Shown: positions 1 through 8,640, counted from the stretch's first letter. The stretch is 64,000 bases of DNA from Brumimicrobium aurantiacum (GCF_003402975.1 NZ_QURB01000009.1:124001-188000), one strand, 5' to 3'. Program-made: numbers and translations. The notes: generated by a model from the letters alone, not told the origin.

Positions 1-923
1 CTGTATGTTTGTGATTGATCTTCATTCATTAAATCTAGGTAGGTCTTATAACGTGTTGATTCTATTTCTCCATTTTCTACAGCATCTTTGATCACACAAT
101 GTGGCTCGTTGATGTGTTGACAATTATGGTATTTACATTGGTTTAATAAAGCCCTCATTTCTGGAAAATAATGACTCATCACTTTTTTATCAAGATCGAT
201 TACTCCAAATGCACGAATACCTGGAGTGTCAATAATATAACCACCAGTTTGTAATTTGTGCATTTCTGCAAAAGTTGTCGTGTGTTGTCCTTGTAAGTGA
301 TGAATAGAAATTTCTGCTGTTTTGATATTTAATTGATTGTCTAGTGCATTGATTAAAGTGCTTTTTCCTGTACCACTATGCCCAGCAATCATCACTTGTT
401 TGTCTTTAATTTCATCTCTTAAAAAATCAATATTTGTTTTGTTTAAAGCTGAAATTTTTTCGCATGGATAACCGATTTCTTCATATAACTCCATAACATT
501 TTCTACTATGGGTAAATGTTCATCCATGTAAACATCCATTTTATTGAATAAAAGAGTAACAGGGATTCGGTAGGCTTCAGCAGCTACTAAAAAACGGTCA
601 ATAAAAGCCAAATGTGTTTCTGGGGCAACAAGTGTAACTAAAAGATATGCCCTATCGACATTAGCCGCTAAAATGTGGGTTTGTTTAGACAGGTTTATTG
701 ACTTTCGAACAATGTAATTTTTGCGGGGTAAAATTTCAGAAATCATTCCTGTACCGTCTTCATTTTCTGTAATCATAACTTCATCTCCAGCAGCAACAGG
801 ATTCGTTGATTTAATTCCTTTTAAGCGAATTTTTCCACGAATTCCCGCATTGATGATTTTTCCGTCTTCAAGCTCAATGATATACCACTTTCCTGTCGAT
901 TTGATTACTTTCCCTTTTTTCAA
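1..923 (-). CDS. rsgA: Ribosome small-subunit GTPase RsgA (3' end cut by window)
   Basis: Circularly permuted GTPase that helps late maturation of the 30S subunit. Visible in order are an N-terminal OB-fold region (about residues 1-65), the G4 motif NKMD near 126, the P-loop GHSGTGKST near 178, the G3 motif DTPG near 232, and the start of the C-terminal Cys/His zinc knuckle near 263 (CKYHNC, then H and C). The order G4-G1-G3 is diagnostic of the family. I chose the TTG start at 923 because an in-frame TAA lies two codons upstream and the protein then begins in the usual way (MKKGKVIKSTGKWY). The gene runs off the left edge; about 307 residues are present. Confidence 0.95.
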   Translation of the reverse strand, partial: MKKGKVIKSTGKWYIIELEDGKIINAGIRGKIRLKGIKSTNPVAAGDEVMITENEDGTGMISEILPRKNYIVRKSINLSKQTHILAANVDRAYLLVTLVAPETHLAFIDRFLVAAEAYRIPVTLLFNKMDVYMDEHLPIVENVMELYEEIGYPCEKISALNKTNIDFLRDEIKDKQVMIAGHSGTGKSTLINALDNQLNIKTAEISIHHLQGQHTTTFAEMHKLQTGGYIIDTPGIRAFGVIDLDKKVMSHYFPEMRALLNQCKYHNCQHINEPHCVIKDAVENGEIESTRYKTYLDLMNEDQSQTY

Positions 924-1079
924 ATTCTTTTAGTTTTCTTTGTTGCCCTCAAAATTAAAGAAAAATTCCTACTATCTAATTGTAAAAAGTGAAGCTTAGT
1001 ATTTATCCTTGAGATATTCTGTTTAAAATGAAAAAAATGCACTTTATCATTTTTATCTGTATAATACACTGATTTAAAT

Positions 1080-1087
1080 TACATTTG
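1080..1087 (+). promoter_or_regulatory. Probable -7 box (TACATTTG) for the barrel-protein gene
   Basis: TACATTTG fits the Bacteroidota -7 consensus TAnnTTTG and ends 21 bases before the ATG at 1109. A TTTG-type -33 box is not evident. The box overlaps the alternative upstream TTG codon at 1085, which argues for the later ATG as the true start. Confidence 0.4.
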
Positions 1088-1108
1088 ATTTGTAATTATA
1101 CAAAACAG

Positions 1109-3868
1109 ATGAAGATGAATAAATTACTGGCCTTATGTATCATCTTGATCACTTCCTTTTCCTATGCACAGGAAATGAAGTTTTCAGGTGTAGTAAATGA
1201 TACAATTAACGATCAACCTCTCGAAAATGCAGTTGTAATGGCTGTTAGACTATCTGATAGTAAACTTTTAGGATTTACAAGAACCGAAGCAGATGGAAGC
1301 TTTAATTTAAGTGGAGTTATTATCGATACGATGGAATTGGTGGTTTCTCACCATAAATTCGACGAGAAACGATATTACATTATTGGATCAGAAGAAAATA
1401 ACGAAATTCACATTCCAAATATAATTTTGCCAGAACAAGCAACTCAACTCGATGAGGTTGTGGTATATGCCAACAAAGAGCCTATCTATTTTCGAGGAGA
1501 TACCTTGGTTTATGTTGCCGATTCTTTTGCTACAAAAGAAAATGCCATGGTTGAAGATTTATTAAAAAATTTACCTGGTCTTGAGGTAGATGATGATGGA
1601 AATGTAAGCTCACAAGGTCAAAAAGTAACAAAAGTATTAGTTGATGGAGATGAGTTTTTTGGTTCTGATCCCACAATTGCAACACGTAACCTAACGGCAG
1701 ATGGAGTGGAGAAGGTAGAAGTTTATGAGGCTGAAGATGAAACTTCAAGTAATTCGGAAGAAAAGATTCAAGTATTGGACGTGAAACTAAAGGAAGATGC
1801 CAAGAAAGGATATTTCGGTAAGGTCGCAGGTAGTGGAGGATTTAACTCCGAATATTTTAAAGACTTACCCAATGGAAGTGGGTTTTATGAAGGTGAAGTA
1901 TTGGCCAACTACTTTAATAAAGACTTAAAAGTTTCTGTTTTTGCTTTGGGATCTAATACTCCAAATACCGGTTTTAGTTATCGTGATGCTTCAAGATTTG
2001 GATTAACCAACGAAATGAATGGTGGATGGCGTTCCACAATGGGAGGAAGTAATTTAAATGGTTTGCCTGAAAACTACAAAGGTGGATTTTACTTCTCTAA
2101 TAAATTGACAGATAAATTAAAGTTAGGTGTTAATTATACCTATAATGATAGCCGTTTAACAACTGAACAAGTTACCAATTCAGAATACTTTTTTACTGAT
2201 ACAACTTATTCAAAACAAGATTCTTCTTTTAATGAGCAAATGCAACAGTCTCATACAGTAAATTTCAATCTCGAATATGATTTAAATAAATCGACAAAAT
2301 TGAGTATGAAGTCAAACCTAACTGTTAGAAATGAAGAGTCTTTAAATACAAATGAAAGTAATTTCTTAAATACTGACGGACAACGTTTCAGTGCTACAAA
2401 TGTTAGAAACGAATCTAAAGCTGATGGCTTAGAAGGAAATGTTGAATTGGAATTAAATAAAAAGTTCAAAAAACGATTTAGAGAACTAGATGTTCTTTAC
2501 CAATTTGGTTATACTGAAATGGAAAGGAACAATGGACTCAATTCTGAGTTGTACTATGGTCAATTTGCTACTCCTGATTCTATTTTTGACCAACAAAGAA
2601 ATATTGAAAATAATACAACAGGTCACCGAGTAACCATCGATTATGTAGAACCAATCACAAGAAGCTTCAGACTAAAGTTTCAATATAAGTTAGATTACTT
2701 TTATGGTCAACAAGCAACTTCAACATTCGATCGAACACCTACTGGTTATGATGCTTATGCAAGTTTGTATAGTAATGACTTCAGTAATACAAGAATGGAA
2801 AACCGTGGAGCGCTTGGTCTTTTATTTAAAGGTAGAAAACAATCCATCGAAATTGGATCAAGGGTTAGAAATGTAATGATTGATAACTTGAATAATGAAT
2901 CAGGTGAAGTAATCAATCAAAATGTTGACAATATTTTACCATATTTAGAATATTCTTACAATTTCTCAAACGCTCATAAATTAAGATTTGTTTATTCAAC
3001 ATATTCTAGTCAGCCTAGTTTAGATCAATTACAGCCTGTGAGAGACAATTCAAATCCAAATAGTTTGGTTATTGGTAACCCAAATTTACAACCTAATTAT
3101 ACACACAATATGAATTTGAATTACAATAAATGGAATGCTTTGAAGCAAAGTTACCTTTATGCAGGTGCATATTTTAATTATACCGATAACGCCTTTTCAA
3201 ATTCAGTTTACTATTCACCAACAGGACAATCTGTTTCAACAGCAATTAATGTAGATGGAAACATGTATGGAGGATTTTATGCTGGAGGAGGAATTCCAAT
3301 ATTCAAAAAGTTATTGAGTCTTCGACCACAAGCATCAGGAAACTATTACAAATCAAATTCTGAAATTAATAATGTAATGAACACCATAGAAAATTATAGT
3401 GTTGATGGTGAATTAGGAATTGAAATGCGAACAGACACAATAGAGGTTAGTATAAGTGCTGGTTTGAGTTATAATGATCCACGCAGTAGTTTGTCATCTG
3501 GTTTAAATGAAGCCTATACTGTTCAACGTTACAAAGCCTCTGTGTTCTATGAATTACCTTGGAGATTCTTTATAGAGAGTGATGCTGTTTATGAGATTAA
3601 TTCGCAAAGAGCAGAAGGATTTAATGCTACACCATTTATTTGGAATGCTAAATTAAATAAACGATTCCTAAAGACAGGAAACTTGGTTGTTCACGCTTCT
3701 ATATATGATATTTTTAATCAAAATATTGGAATTTCAAGAAATGTTGGAACAAACATAATTACAGATGTTCGTAGTAGAATCATAGCACGTTATTTTATGA
3801 TTGGTGCTACATTGAGATTTAATAATAATAAAACTAAAGCAGATGAAGGCAGAGGTCATTGGTTCTAA
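1109..3868 (+). CDS. Outer-membrane beta-barrel protein with carboxypeptidase-regulatory-like N-domain
   Basis: About 919 residues. A signal peptide (ends ...SFSYA) is followed by a CarboxypepD-regulatory-like sandwich (about 24-110, with VVNDTINDQPLENAVV and TEADGSFNL) and a plug-like segment (LDEVVVYA; later KVLVDGDEFFG). The rest is a long barrel rich in alternating aromatic/Asn strands. This is the architecture of the Bacteroidota TonB-receptor-like family often named outer membrane beta-barrel family protein. No clear TonB box was recognised, so the substrate and TonB dependence are unknown. An in-frame TTG at 1085 would add eight residues before the signal peptide, so I prefer ATG 1109. 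Its 3' end overlaps the next gene by 26 bases, implying translational coupling. Confidence 0.85.
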   Translation: MKMNKLLALCIILITSFSYAQEMKFSGVVNDTINDQPLENAVVMAVRLSDSKLLGFTRTEADGSFNLSGVIIDTMELVVSHHKFDEKRYYIIGSEENNEIHIPNIILPEQATQLDEVVVYANKEPIYFRGDTLVYVADSFATKENAMVEDLLKNLPGLEVDDDGNVSSQGQKVTKVLVDGDEFFGSDPTIATRNLTADGVEKVEVYEAEDETSSNSEEKIQVLDVKLKEDAKKGYFGKVAGSGGFNSEYFKDLPNGSGFYEGEVLANYFNKDLKVSVFALGSNTPNTGFSYRDASRFGLTNEMNGGWRSTMGGSNLNGLPENYKGGFYFSNKLTDKLKLGVNYTYNDSRLTTEQVTNSEYFFTDTTYSKQDSSFNEQMQQSHTVNFNLEYDLNKSTKLSMKSNLTVRNEESLNTNESNFLNTDGQRFSATNVRNESKADGLEGNVELELNKKFKKRFRELDVLYQFGYTEMERNNGLNSELYYGQFATPDSIFDQQRNIENNTTGHRVTIDYVEPITRSFRLKFQYKLDYFYGQQATSTFDRTPTGYDAYASLYSNDFSNTRMENRGALGLLFKGRKQSIEIGSRVRNVMIDNLNNESGEVINQNVDNILPYLEYSYNFSNAHKLRFVYSTYSSQPSLDQLQPVRDNSNPNSLVIGNPNLQPNYTHNMNLNYNKWNALKQSYLYAGAYFNYTDNAFSNSVYYSPTGQSVSTAINVDGNMYGGFYAGGGIPIFKKLLSLRPQASGNYYKSNSEINNVMNTIENYSVDGELGIEMRTDTIEVSISAGLSYNDPRSSLSSGLNEAYTVQRYKASVFYELPWRFFIESDAVYEINSQRAEGFNATPFIWNAKLNKRFLKTGNLVVHASIYDIFNQNIGISRNVGTNIITDVRSRIIARYFMIGATLRFNNNKTKADEGRGHWF

Positions 3869-4586
3869 ATTGATTGCAATTATTGCATTTTTATATATTT
3901 CAACTTGGTCTTTTGGTCAAGTCGTTACTTCGGGTGAAATCATGTATGAAAGAAGAACAAATCTTGAAAAGCGTTATGAAGGCACTCAAACGATGGGTAG
4001 AAATAAAAGTTGGCAAAAAAAGCCGAAAATAGATGAGTTTATTCTTTATTTTACAGATTCAACTTCATTGTTTGTCCCTCAATTACCAGCAATTGGAGAT
4101 GAAGACCGTGAATGGTCAACAATGAAAAATACAACTTTTCAGAATTTTAATAAAGATGAATTAAAACGAAAGTTTAGTTATTATGGAGCTCAGATTTTCT
4201 TGTCAGATTCTTTAAAAAGACGCGAATGGATCATCACAGGAAATAGAAGAGAAATTGCAGGTTATGAAACCAAACAAGCCCTGTGGGAAGCAAATGATTC
4301 AACAAGGATCTACGCTTGGTATTCAGAACAAATAAAGCCTTCTGTAGGACCAGAGTCATTTAACGGATTACCTGGTACTATATTAGGTTTGGCTATTGAA
4401 GATGGAGGTGTAGTTTATTTTGCAAAAGAGGTGAAACCATTATCTAAACCTAAGTTTCATAAAGACATGCCAGAAGGAAAAGAAAAGGATACCTACAACA
4501 ATGAAACACTCTTGGAAATGTTGAATGAGTTATTCTCTGATGGTGAAAGAGGAGGTAGAATAATGGATGATATATTTATATGGTAG
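3843..4586 (+). CDS. GLPGLI family secreted protein
   Basis: 247 residues with an N-terminal hydrophobic segment that reads as a signal peptide (cleavage near ...STWSFGQ). The family-naming motif is present as NGLPGTILGLAIEDGG near residues 175-190. It is preceded by the typical pattern in which the protein is modified or carried as part of a Trp/Tyr-rich region (YETKQALWEA, IYAWYSEQIKPSVGPE). GLPGLI proteins are Bacteroidota-specific exported proteins of unknown function, frequently encoded beside outer-membrane barrel or TonB-like proteins, as here. The start lies inside the preceding gene, so the two are very likely co-translated. The molecular role cannot be stated. Confidence 0.85.
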   Translation: MKAEVIGSKLIAIIAFLYISTWSFGQVVTSGEIMYERRTNLEKRYEGTQTMGRNKSWQKKPKIDEFILYFTDSTSLFVPQLPAIGDEDREWSTMKNTTFQNFNKDELKRKFSYYGAQIFLSDSLKRREWIITGNRREIAGYETKQALWEANDSTRIYAWYSEQIKPSVGPESFNGLPGTILGLAIEDGGVVYFAKEVKPLSKPKFHKDMPEGKEKDTYNNETLLEMLNELFSDGERGGRIMDDIFIW

Positions 4587-4707
4587 ACTTTTCTAGTTTA
4601 GATGTTTAGTTAAAGACAAATTAATATCTCCAAAACGTTACCAAAATAGGTCTTTATGTTAACCATTCGTTATGTAGTTTAAACTTCCGTTAAGTCATTA
4701 AAAACCA

Positions 4708-4739
4708 TTGTTTTTCAATAAGTTTGTGCAGTATATTTG
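4708..4739 (+). promoter_or_regulatory. Bacteroidota-type promoter for the small secreted protein
   Basis: TATATTTG at 4732-4739 matches the -7 consensus TAnnTTTG. A TTG at 4708-4710 lies 21 bases upstream, close to the usual 19. The ATG follows about 35 bases later. The gene stands alone with its own terminator, consistent with a monocistronic unit. Confidence 0.55.
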
Positions 4740-4774
4740 CAGCAAATAATTATAAATAATAAAAACAAAAAACA

Positions 4775-5128
4775 ATGAAAAAGTTAACAATTATTGCGGC
4801 AATGTTGATCGGAAGTATTGGAGTGTCAATGAGTGGAGTTGGTGAGCCGGTAAAGACCATCACTGTAGATAGTTCAAAAAGTGAAATTAAATTTGATGTA
4901 AATGCTTCAAAAGCTCAAATCTTAAATGTAAGTGTTCAAGGAGTAGAAGAAGATTTTACGAGTATCGCTTTGATTGATCAACGTGGAAAATCAATTTTTT
5001 ACAGTTTTGTAAAATCAGATAATGAAACATTTGAAATCAATTTGAAGAATTTAACTCCAGGAAAATACTACGTAAAATTAAATATGGATAGTGAAATCAG
5101 AATGAAAACCCTAATTGTTCAAGGGTAA
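4775..5128 (+). CDS. Small secreted protein resembling a stand-alone T9SS CTD / DUF3244-like domain
   Basis: 117 residues: a signal peptide (MKKLTIIAAMLIGSIGVSMSG) and one beta-sandwich-like domain. The C-terminal 70 residues follow the pattern of T9SS type-A sorting domains and of the DUF3244 fold: an IALIDQRGKSIFYS strand pair, then INLKNLTPGKYYVKL, and a closing KTLIVQG strand. There is no cargo domain in front of it. Whether it is a true secretion signal, a free lattice subunit or merely the same fold is unknown. It has its own promoter and terminator, so it may be expressed strongly and independently. Confidence 0.6.
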   Translation: MKKLTIIAAMLIGSIGVSMSGVGEPVKTITVDSSKSEIKFDVNASKAQILNVSVQGVEEDFTSIALIDQRGKSIFYSFVKSDNETFEINLKNLTPGKYYVKLNMDSEIRMKTLIVQG

Positions 5129-5214
5129 GAATTCTTGTTTATTAACAAACTTAAATCAAAAAACACTATATGAAATAACCAAAACTCATATTGACATATT
5201 ACATTAATTTATAC

Positions 5215-5240
5215 AACGCTTGGAGAAGGCGTTTTTTTTT
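5215..5240 (+). terminator. Rho-independent terminator after the small secreted protein
   Basis: Short stem AACGC (5215-5219) / GCGTT (5229-5233) with a nine-base loop, followed directly by a run of T residues. It lies 87 bases after the stop codon. Confidence 0.65.
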
Positions 5241-5287
5241 GCTTTTTATTTAACGACAATAAACAATTTTCTTTCTACAACGTTTAC

Positions 5288-5295
5288 TATCTTTG
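5288..5295 (+). promoter_or_regulatory. Probable -7 box (TATCTTTG) for the pterin synthase-folE pair
   Basis: TATCTTTG is an excellent -7 match and ends 16 bases before the TTG start at 5312, giving a very short leader. A TTTG -33 box at the right distance is not visible. Confidence 0.5.
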
Positions 5296-5311
5296 TAGCA
5301 AATTTTTAGAA

Positions 5312-5743
5312 TTGAAAACAGTTTATATTACACGTAAAGAGCATTTCAACGCAGCCCATAAACTATGGAATGATGAATGGAGTGATGAAAAAAACGAAGC
5401 CATTTTTGGAAAATGCAGCAACAAAAATTGGCATGGACACAACTTTAATATTTTTGTTACCGTAAAAGGAGTCCCTTGTGAAGACACAGGGTTTGTAATG
5501 AACTTAAAAGACTTAAGTAAAATTACAAAAGAGTATGTTGTAGAAGCTTTAGATCATAAAAACCTAAATTTAGATGTTCCTTTTATGAAAGGAATTTTAG
5601 CATCCACAGAAAATTTGGTGATGGAAATTTGGGATCAAATAGAAGAGCCTATTGCAAAAGCTGGAGGAATCTTGTCTAAAATTAGATTAGAAGAAACGGA
5701 AAACAACTATGTAGAATATTACGGTGGAAAAGAACCATTCTAA
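5312..5743 (+). CDS. 6-pyruvoyltetrahydropterin synthase family protein (animal-like type)
   Basis: 143 residues. Zn-binding and catalytic elements are complete: HFNAAHKL near the N-terminus, [11 protein letters not shown] near 36-46, and [12 protein letters not shown] with STENL near the C-terminus. The Cys-x5-His-x-His spacing and the strings GFVMNLKDL and [11 protein letters not shown] resemble the mammalian enzyme (CNNPNGHGHNY, MVMNL, LDHKNLDMDVP) more than E. coli QueD, whose Cys-to-HGH spacing is shorter. The substrate is dihydroneopterin triphosphate, the FolE product, and folE follows within 20 bases. The product could be 6-pyruvoyl-tetrahydropterin or, if it acts as QueD, carboxytetrahydropterin for queuosine. 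Starts with TTG. Confidence 0.85.
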   Translation: MKTVYITRKEHFNAAHKLWNDEWSDEKNEAIFGKCSNKNWHGHNFNIFVTVKGVPCEDTGFVMNLKDLSKITKEYVVEALDHKNLNLDVPFMKGILASTENLVMEIWDQIEEPIAKAGGILSKIRLEETENNYVEYYGGKEPF

Positions 5744-5760
5744 ATTTTAAATTGATTCCA

Positions 5761-6354
5761 ATGGAAAATAAATTCGAATACAATCAAGAAATTACAGATA
5801 AGCTAACAGATGTTTATAAAGAGGTTATTAAGGATTTAGGAGAAGATCCGAATCGTGAAGGACTTTTAAAAACTCCTGAAAGAGTTGCTAAATCTGTTCA
5901 ATTCCTTACGCAAGGATACCAACAGGATCCTGATGCGATTTTAAGAAGTGCCTTGTTTCAAGAAGACTATTCTGAAATGGTGATTGTAAAAGACATCGAA
6001 GTTTATTCTCAATGTGAACACCACATGTTGCCTTTCTTCGGAAAAGCACATATCGCTTATATTCCTGATGGAAAAATTGTTGGGTTAAGTAAATTACCTA
6101 GAATTGTAGATGCTTACGCCCGTAGATTACAAGTGCAAGAACGTTTAACTTTAGAAATTCGTGATTGTATTCAAAGAACTCTTGAACCTAAAGGAGTGGC
6201 CGTAGTATTGGAATGTAGTCACATGTGTATGCAAATGCGTGGCGTTGAAAAGCAAAATTCTTCCACTACAACTTCTGCATTTAAAGGATTGTTCTTGAAC
6301 AACGACAGCACAAGAAAAGAGTTTATCAATTTGATTCAAGCAAGATTACATTAA
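5761..6354 (+). CDS. folE: GTP cyclohydrolase I
   Basis: About 197 residues. Converts GTP to 7,8-dihydroneopterin triphosphate, the entry point for folate, queuosine and tetrahydrobiopterin-type cofactors. The zinc and catalytic signature is intact: [18 protein letters not shown] in the middle, [21 protein letters not shown], and the second cysteine motif [11 protein letters not shown]. Length is normal for a type IA enzyme. A TTG at 5752 would add three residues, but ATG 5761 gives a more usual start (MENKFEYNQ). Directly downstream of the pterin synthase on the same strand, so the two form a short operon. Its stop is two bases from the stop of the convergent gene. Confidence 0.95.
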   Translation: MENKFEYNQEITDKLTDVYKEVIKDLGEDPNREGLLKTPERVAKSVQFLTQGYQQDPDAILRSALFQEDYSEMVIVKDIEVYSQCEHHMLPFFGKAHIAYIPDGKIVGLSKLPRIVDAYARRLQVQERLTLEIRDCIQRTLEPKGVAVVLECSHMCMQMRGVEKQNSSTTTSAFKGLFLNNDSTRKEFINLIQARLH

Positions 6355-6356
6355 TT

Positions 6357-7817
6357 TTATTGCTGTATATAAGTAGATATTCGAATCTCTTGCTTCAATT
6401 TGTTTTGAGCATCAATTAATTTGTCGATAGAAATAAATCGTCCATCTCCCAGGTTAGATGCTTCCTTCATGCTGATCTCTGAACTAGAGTTGGTTTTGAT
6501 ACCGACAACGCTTAAAGAAATATCATATTTAACTAAGTGTTTTTCAATCTGTCTTTGGTAGTTTCCAGAGCTTTGATTGAAAGCACCATCAGTAATAATG
6601 ATGAGTTGATTTTTACCATCCTTAATCATATTTCTCCTCACTTCTTTGTATCCTAACTTGATTCCTTTGCCACCAGCAGTTTTACCTGAAATTCTCAAGT
6701 CTTCTACTATTTTTGAGATTTCAACTTTTCTGTCTCCAGCAGTTGGAGTCAATAATACTTCTGCGTCTGAAGAGTAGGAGACCAAACCAATTTTATCCTC
6801 TGGACGTAACATGCCGATCAATTGGTCTAAAGAATACTTTAAAAGTTCCTCTCTTCCATACCTATTCATTGATGATGAAACATCAAGGACGAAAACAACA
6901 TTGATTGGTTTAAAATATTGAGAATCGAAATTGTCTTTATCTAACTTTTCAAAAGCTGGAACTTCTACCATTGGCTCTTCAATAACACTATCTTTTTCTT
7001 CAGTTAAGATTGTCGACAAATCAACTGTTTCTTCAGGAGTTTCTTCAATGATAATTATGCGTTCCTCTTTCTCCTCTTCAATTGGATCTGGTGTGTTTTC
7101 TACAATAATTTCCTCCTCCTCCTTCGGTTCTGGAGTAGGTTGTTGTTCTTTTGGAGTTAAAGCAAGAACAATTCTGTTATTTTTAAAATTCACATACTCC
7201 GCTTCCTCAGCAGGATAATATCCATCGTAATGAGCATAGAAATAAGTAATTCCTAAAGGCAGTTTAATTTTTAAATCACCTTTTTTACTTGTCGTCCAGT
7301 TCCCAAGCGCTTTACCATTTTGGATGATCGCAACTTTAGCTTTACCCAGTTCCTTTCCTGTTTCCTTATCAATTGTCTCGACAGTTAACATAAAGTCCAT
7401 TGGATTGCCTTGTGCTGGACTCTGTCCAAATGTTGGACAAGAAGTAAAGCTGCTAGAATAGGGGGGAGTTAGAATTTTTCCTGAAACAACTAATTCAGTA
7501 GGCTCTTTGGTATTGCTAGTATACACTGGAATTTTATAAGAGAACTTTCCTTTTTTACGCTGTTTAATATGAACGCGGATAATTGAAGTGCTGTCGGGTT
7601 GGATATGGTCTTTTCTTATAATATAACTAGCTTCCATAGGAGGATTAACACTCAATATATAGACCTCTTTATTACTTGTGTTTTTCAAATAAAAGTCTAC
7701 AAACCTTTGAGAATCGCCTTCCAATTCCTCAAAATCAAACGATGTTTTATCAAAGATGATTTGTGCATTTAGATTAAAATTAATTGCAAGTAATAAGAAG
7801 AAAATAATTGTTTTCAT
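6357..7817 (-). CDS. Exported DUF1573-like / von Willebrand factor A protein
   Basis: 486 residues. Signal peptide (MKTIIFFLLLAINFNLNAQ), then an Ig-like region resembling DUF1573 (FDKTSFDFEELEGDSQR...FYLKNTSNKEVYI, about 20-115). Next is a PEGA/CNA-B-like sandwich (about 140-215), then an acidic Glu/Pro-rich linker (about 220-290). The vWA domain (about 300-475) keeps its MIDAS residues (DVSSSMN; TDGAFN). Such domains bind ligands or partner proteins through a metal ion. The linker suggests a flexible tether in the periplasm or at the surface. The partner is unknown. No operon partner is obvious, since ppa upstream has its own terminator. Confidence 0.8.
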   Translation of the reverse strand: MKTIIFFLLLAINFNLNAQIIFDKTSFDFEELEGDSQRFVDFYLKNTSNKEVYILSVNPPMEASYIIRKDHIQPDSTSIIRVHIKQRKKGKFSYKIPVYTSNTKEPTELVVSGKILTPPYSSSFTSCPTFGQSPAQGNPMDFMLTVETIDKETGKELGKAKVAIIQNGKALGNWTTSKKGDLKIKLPLGITYFYAHYDGYYPAEEAEYVNFKNNRIVLALTPKEQQPTPEPKEEEEIIVENTPDPIEEEKEERIIIIEETPEETVDLSTILTEEKDSVIEEPMVEVPAFEKLDKDNFDSQYFKPINVVFVLDVSSSMNRYGREELLKYSLDQLIGMLRPEDKIGLVSYSSDAEVLLTPTAGDRKVEISKIVEDLRISGKTAGGKGIKLGYKEVRRNMIKDGKNQLIIITDGAFNQSSGNYQRQIEKHLVKYDISLSVVGIKTNSSSEISMKEASNLGDGRFISIDKLIDAQNKLKQEIRISTYIQQ

Positions 7818-7845
7818 ATAGAATAAAAGTAGGAAACTAATAAGA

Positions 7846-7878
7846 ATAAAAAAAGAGGAAAGATTACTCCTTCCTCTT
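7846..7878 (-). terminator. Rho-independent terminator after ppa
   Basis: Stem AAGAGGAA (7853-7860) / TTCCTCTT (7871-7878) with a ten-base loop. Read on the minus strand it is followed by seven U residues (A-run at 7846-7852). Confidence 0.75.
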
Positions 7879-7903
7879 AAATAACGTATTTTTTAATAAA
7901 ATA

Positions 7904-8599
7904 TTAGACTTTCTCTTTTAAGAAAGAAGCTAATGCTTCAGCCAATGTATCATCAGCGTCTCCATGCTTTTCTTTATAATCAAGTGCGCTTCTACGGATT
8001 ACTTCTTTAGCTTCATCAGCTCCATAAGTATGTGTGATTTCAACTTTTTTAGAAGCTCCTCCTAAATCTTTATAAGTAAGGAAGAAGTGTTGAACACGGT
8101 CTAAAACTTTTTGTGGTACTTCGTCAATAGAAGTCATGTCTCCATAAAATTGGTCATCTTTTAAGACAGCGATGATTTTATCATCAGCTTCACCACCATC
8201 AATCATTCTAAAACCTCCGATTGGAATAGCTTCAGCAATGATATTACCACAATTTACTTCACGTTCAGAAAGTACACAAATGTCTAATGGATCATCATCT
8301 CCAACAATGTTTGTTCTTCCCGTTTTTTCATTTGCATATTCAGCAACGTGTTTGTCACACAATGTTTGTGGAACAAAACCATACATACACGGCATGTGAT
8401 TAGAAAACTTTTGAGGACGATCAACCATAAGATATCCACTGTCTTTGTCAACTTCATATTTAATCGCATCAGAAGGAACGATCTCAATAAAAGTGTTGAT
8501 CAATTCTGGTTGTTTTTCTCCAATGTTGATTCCGTGCCAAGGGTGAGAAACAAATCTTTGTTTTAAGGCTTGTGTTAATTTAGATACTTCTTCTTTCAT
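7904..8599 (-). CDS. ppa: Inorganic pyrophosphatase (family I)
   Basis: Hydrolyses pyrophosphate to phosphate in the cytoplasm and so drives biosynthetic reactions forward. The family I metal-binding signature is seen as GDDDPLDICVLSE in the middle of the protein, with SGYLMVDRPQKFSN and MPCMYGFVPQT upstream of it. About 231 residues from ATG 8599. A TTG at 8614 is in frame and would add five residues. Longer than the E. coli enzyme (about 175), in keeping with the extended Bacteroidota/eukaryote-like form. Monocistronic: own -7 box upstream and own terminator downstream. Confidence 0.93.
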   Translation of the reverse strand: MKEEVSKLTQALKQRFVSHPWHGINIGEKQPELINTFIEIVPSDAIKYEVDKDSGYLMVDRPQKFSNHMPCMYGFVPQTLCDKHVAEYANEKTGRTNIVGDDDPLDICVLSEREVNCGNIIAEAIPIGGFRMIDGGEADDKIIAVLKDDQFYGDMTSIDEVPQKVLDRVQHFFLTYKDLGGASKKVEITHTYGADEAKEVIRRSALDYKEKHGDADDTLAEALASFLKEKV

Positions 8600-8640
8600 A
8601 TATTGTAAATTCAAGTAATAATCTTTCTTTTAAAGGATTG

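Noticed and set aside
721-933. 70-codon plus-strand open frame at the left edge
   Set aside because: It is the complement of rsgA, whose motifs are unmistakable on the minus strand.
1060-1065. TATAAT resembling a sigma-70 -10 box
   Set aside because: Bacteroidota primary sigma factors use TAnnTTTG; a chance TATAAT is expected in such AT-rich DNA and has no partner -35.
1085-1108. TTG start for the barrel protein eight codons upstream
   Set aside because: It would put charged residues before the signal peptide and lies within a likely -7 box; ATG 1109 is better.
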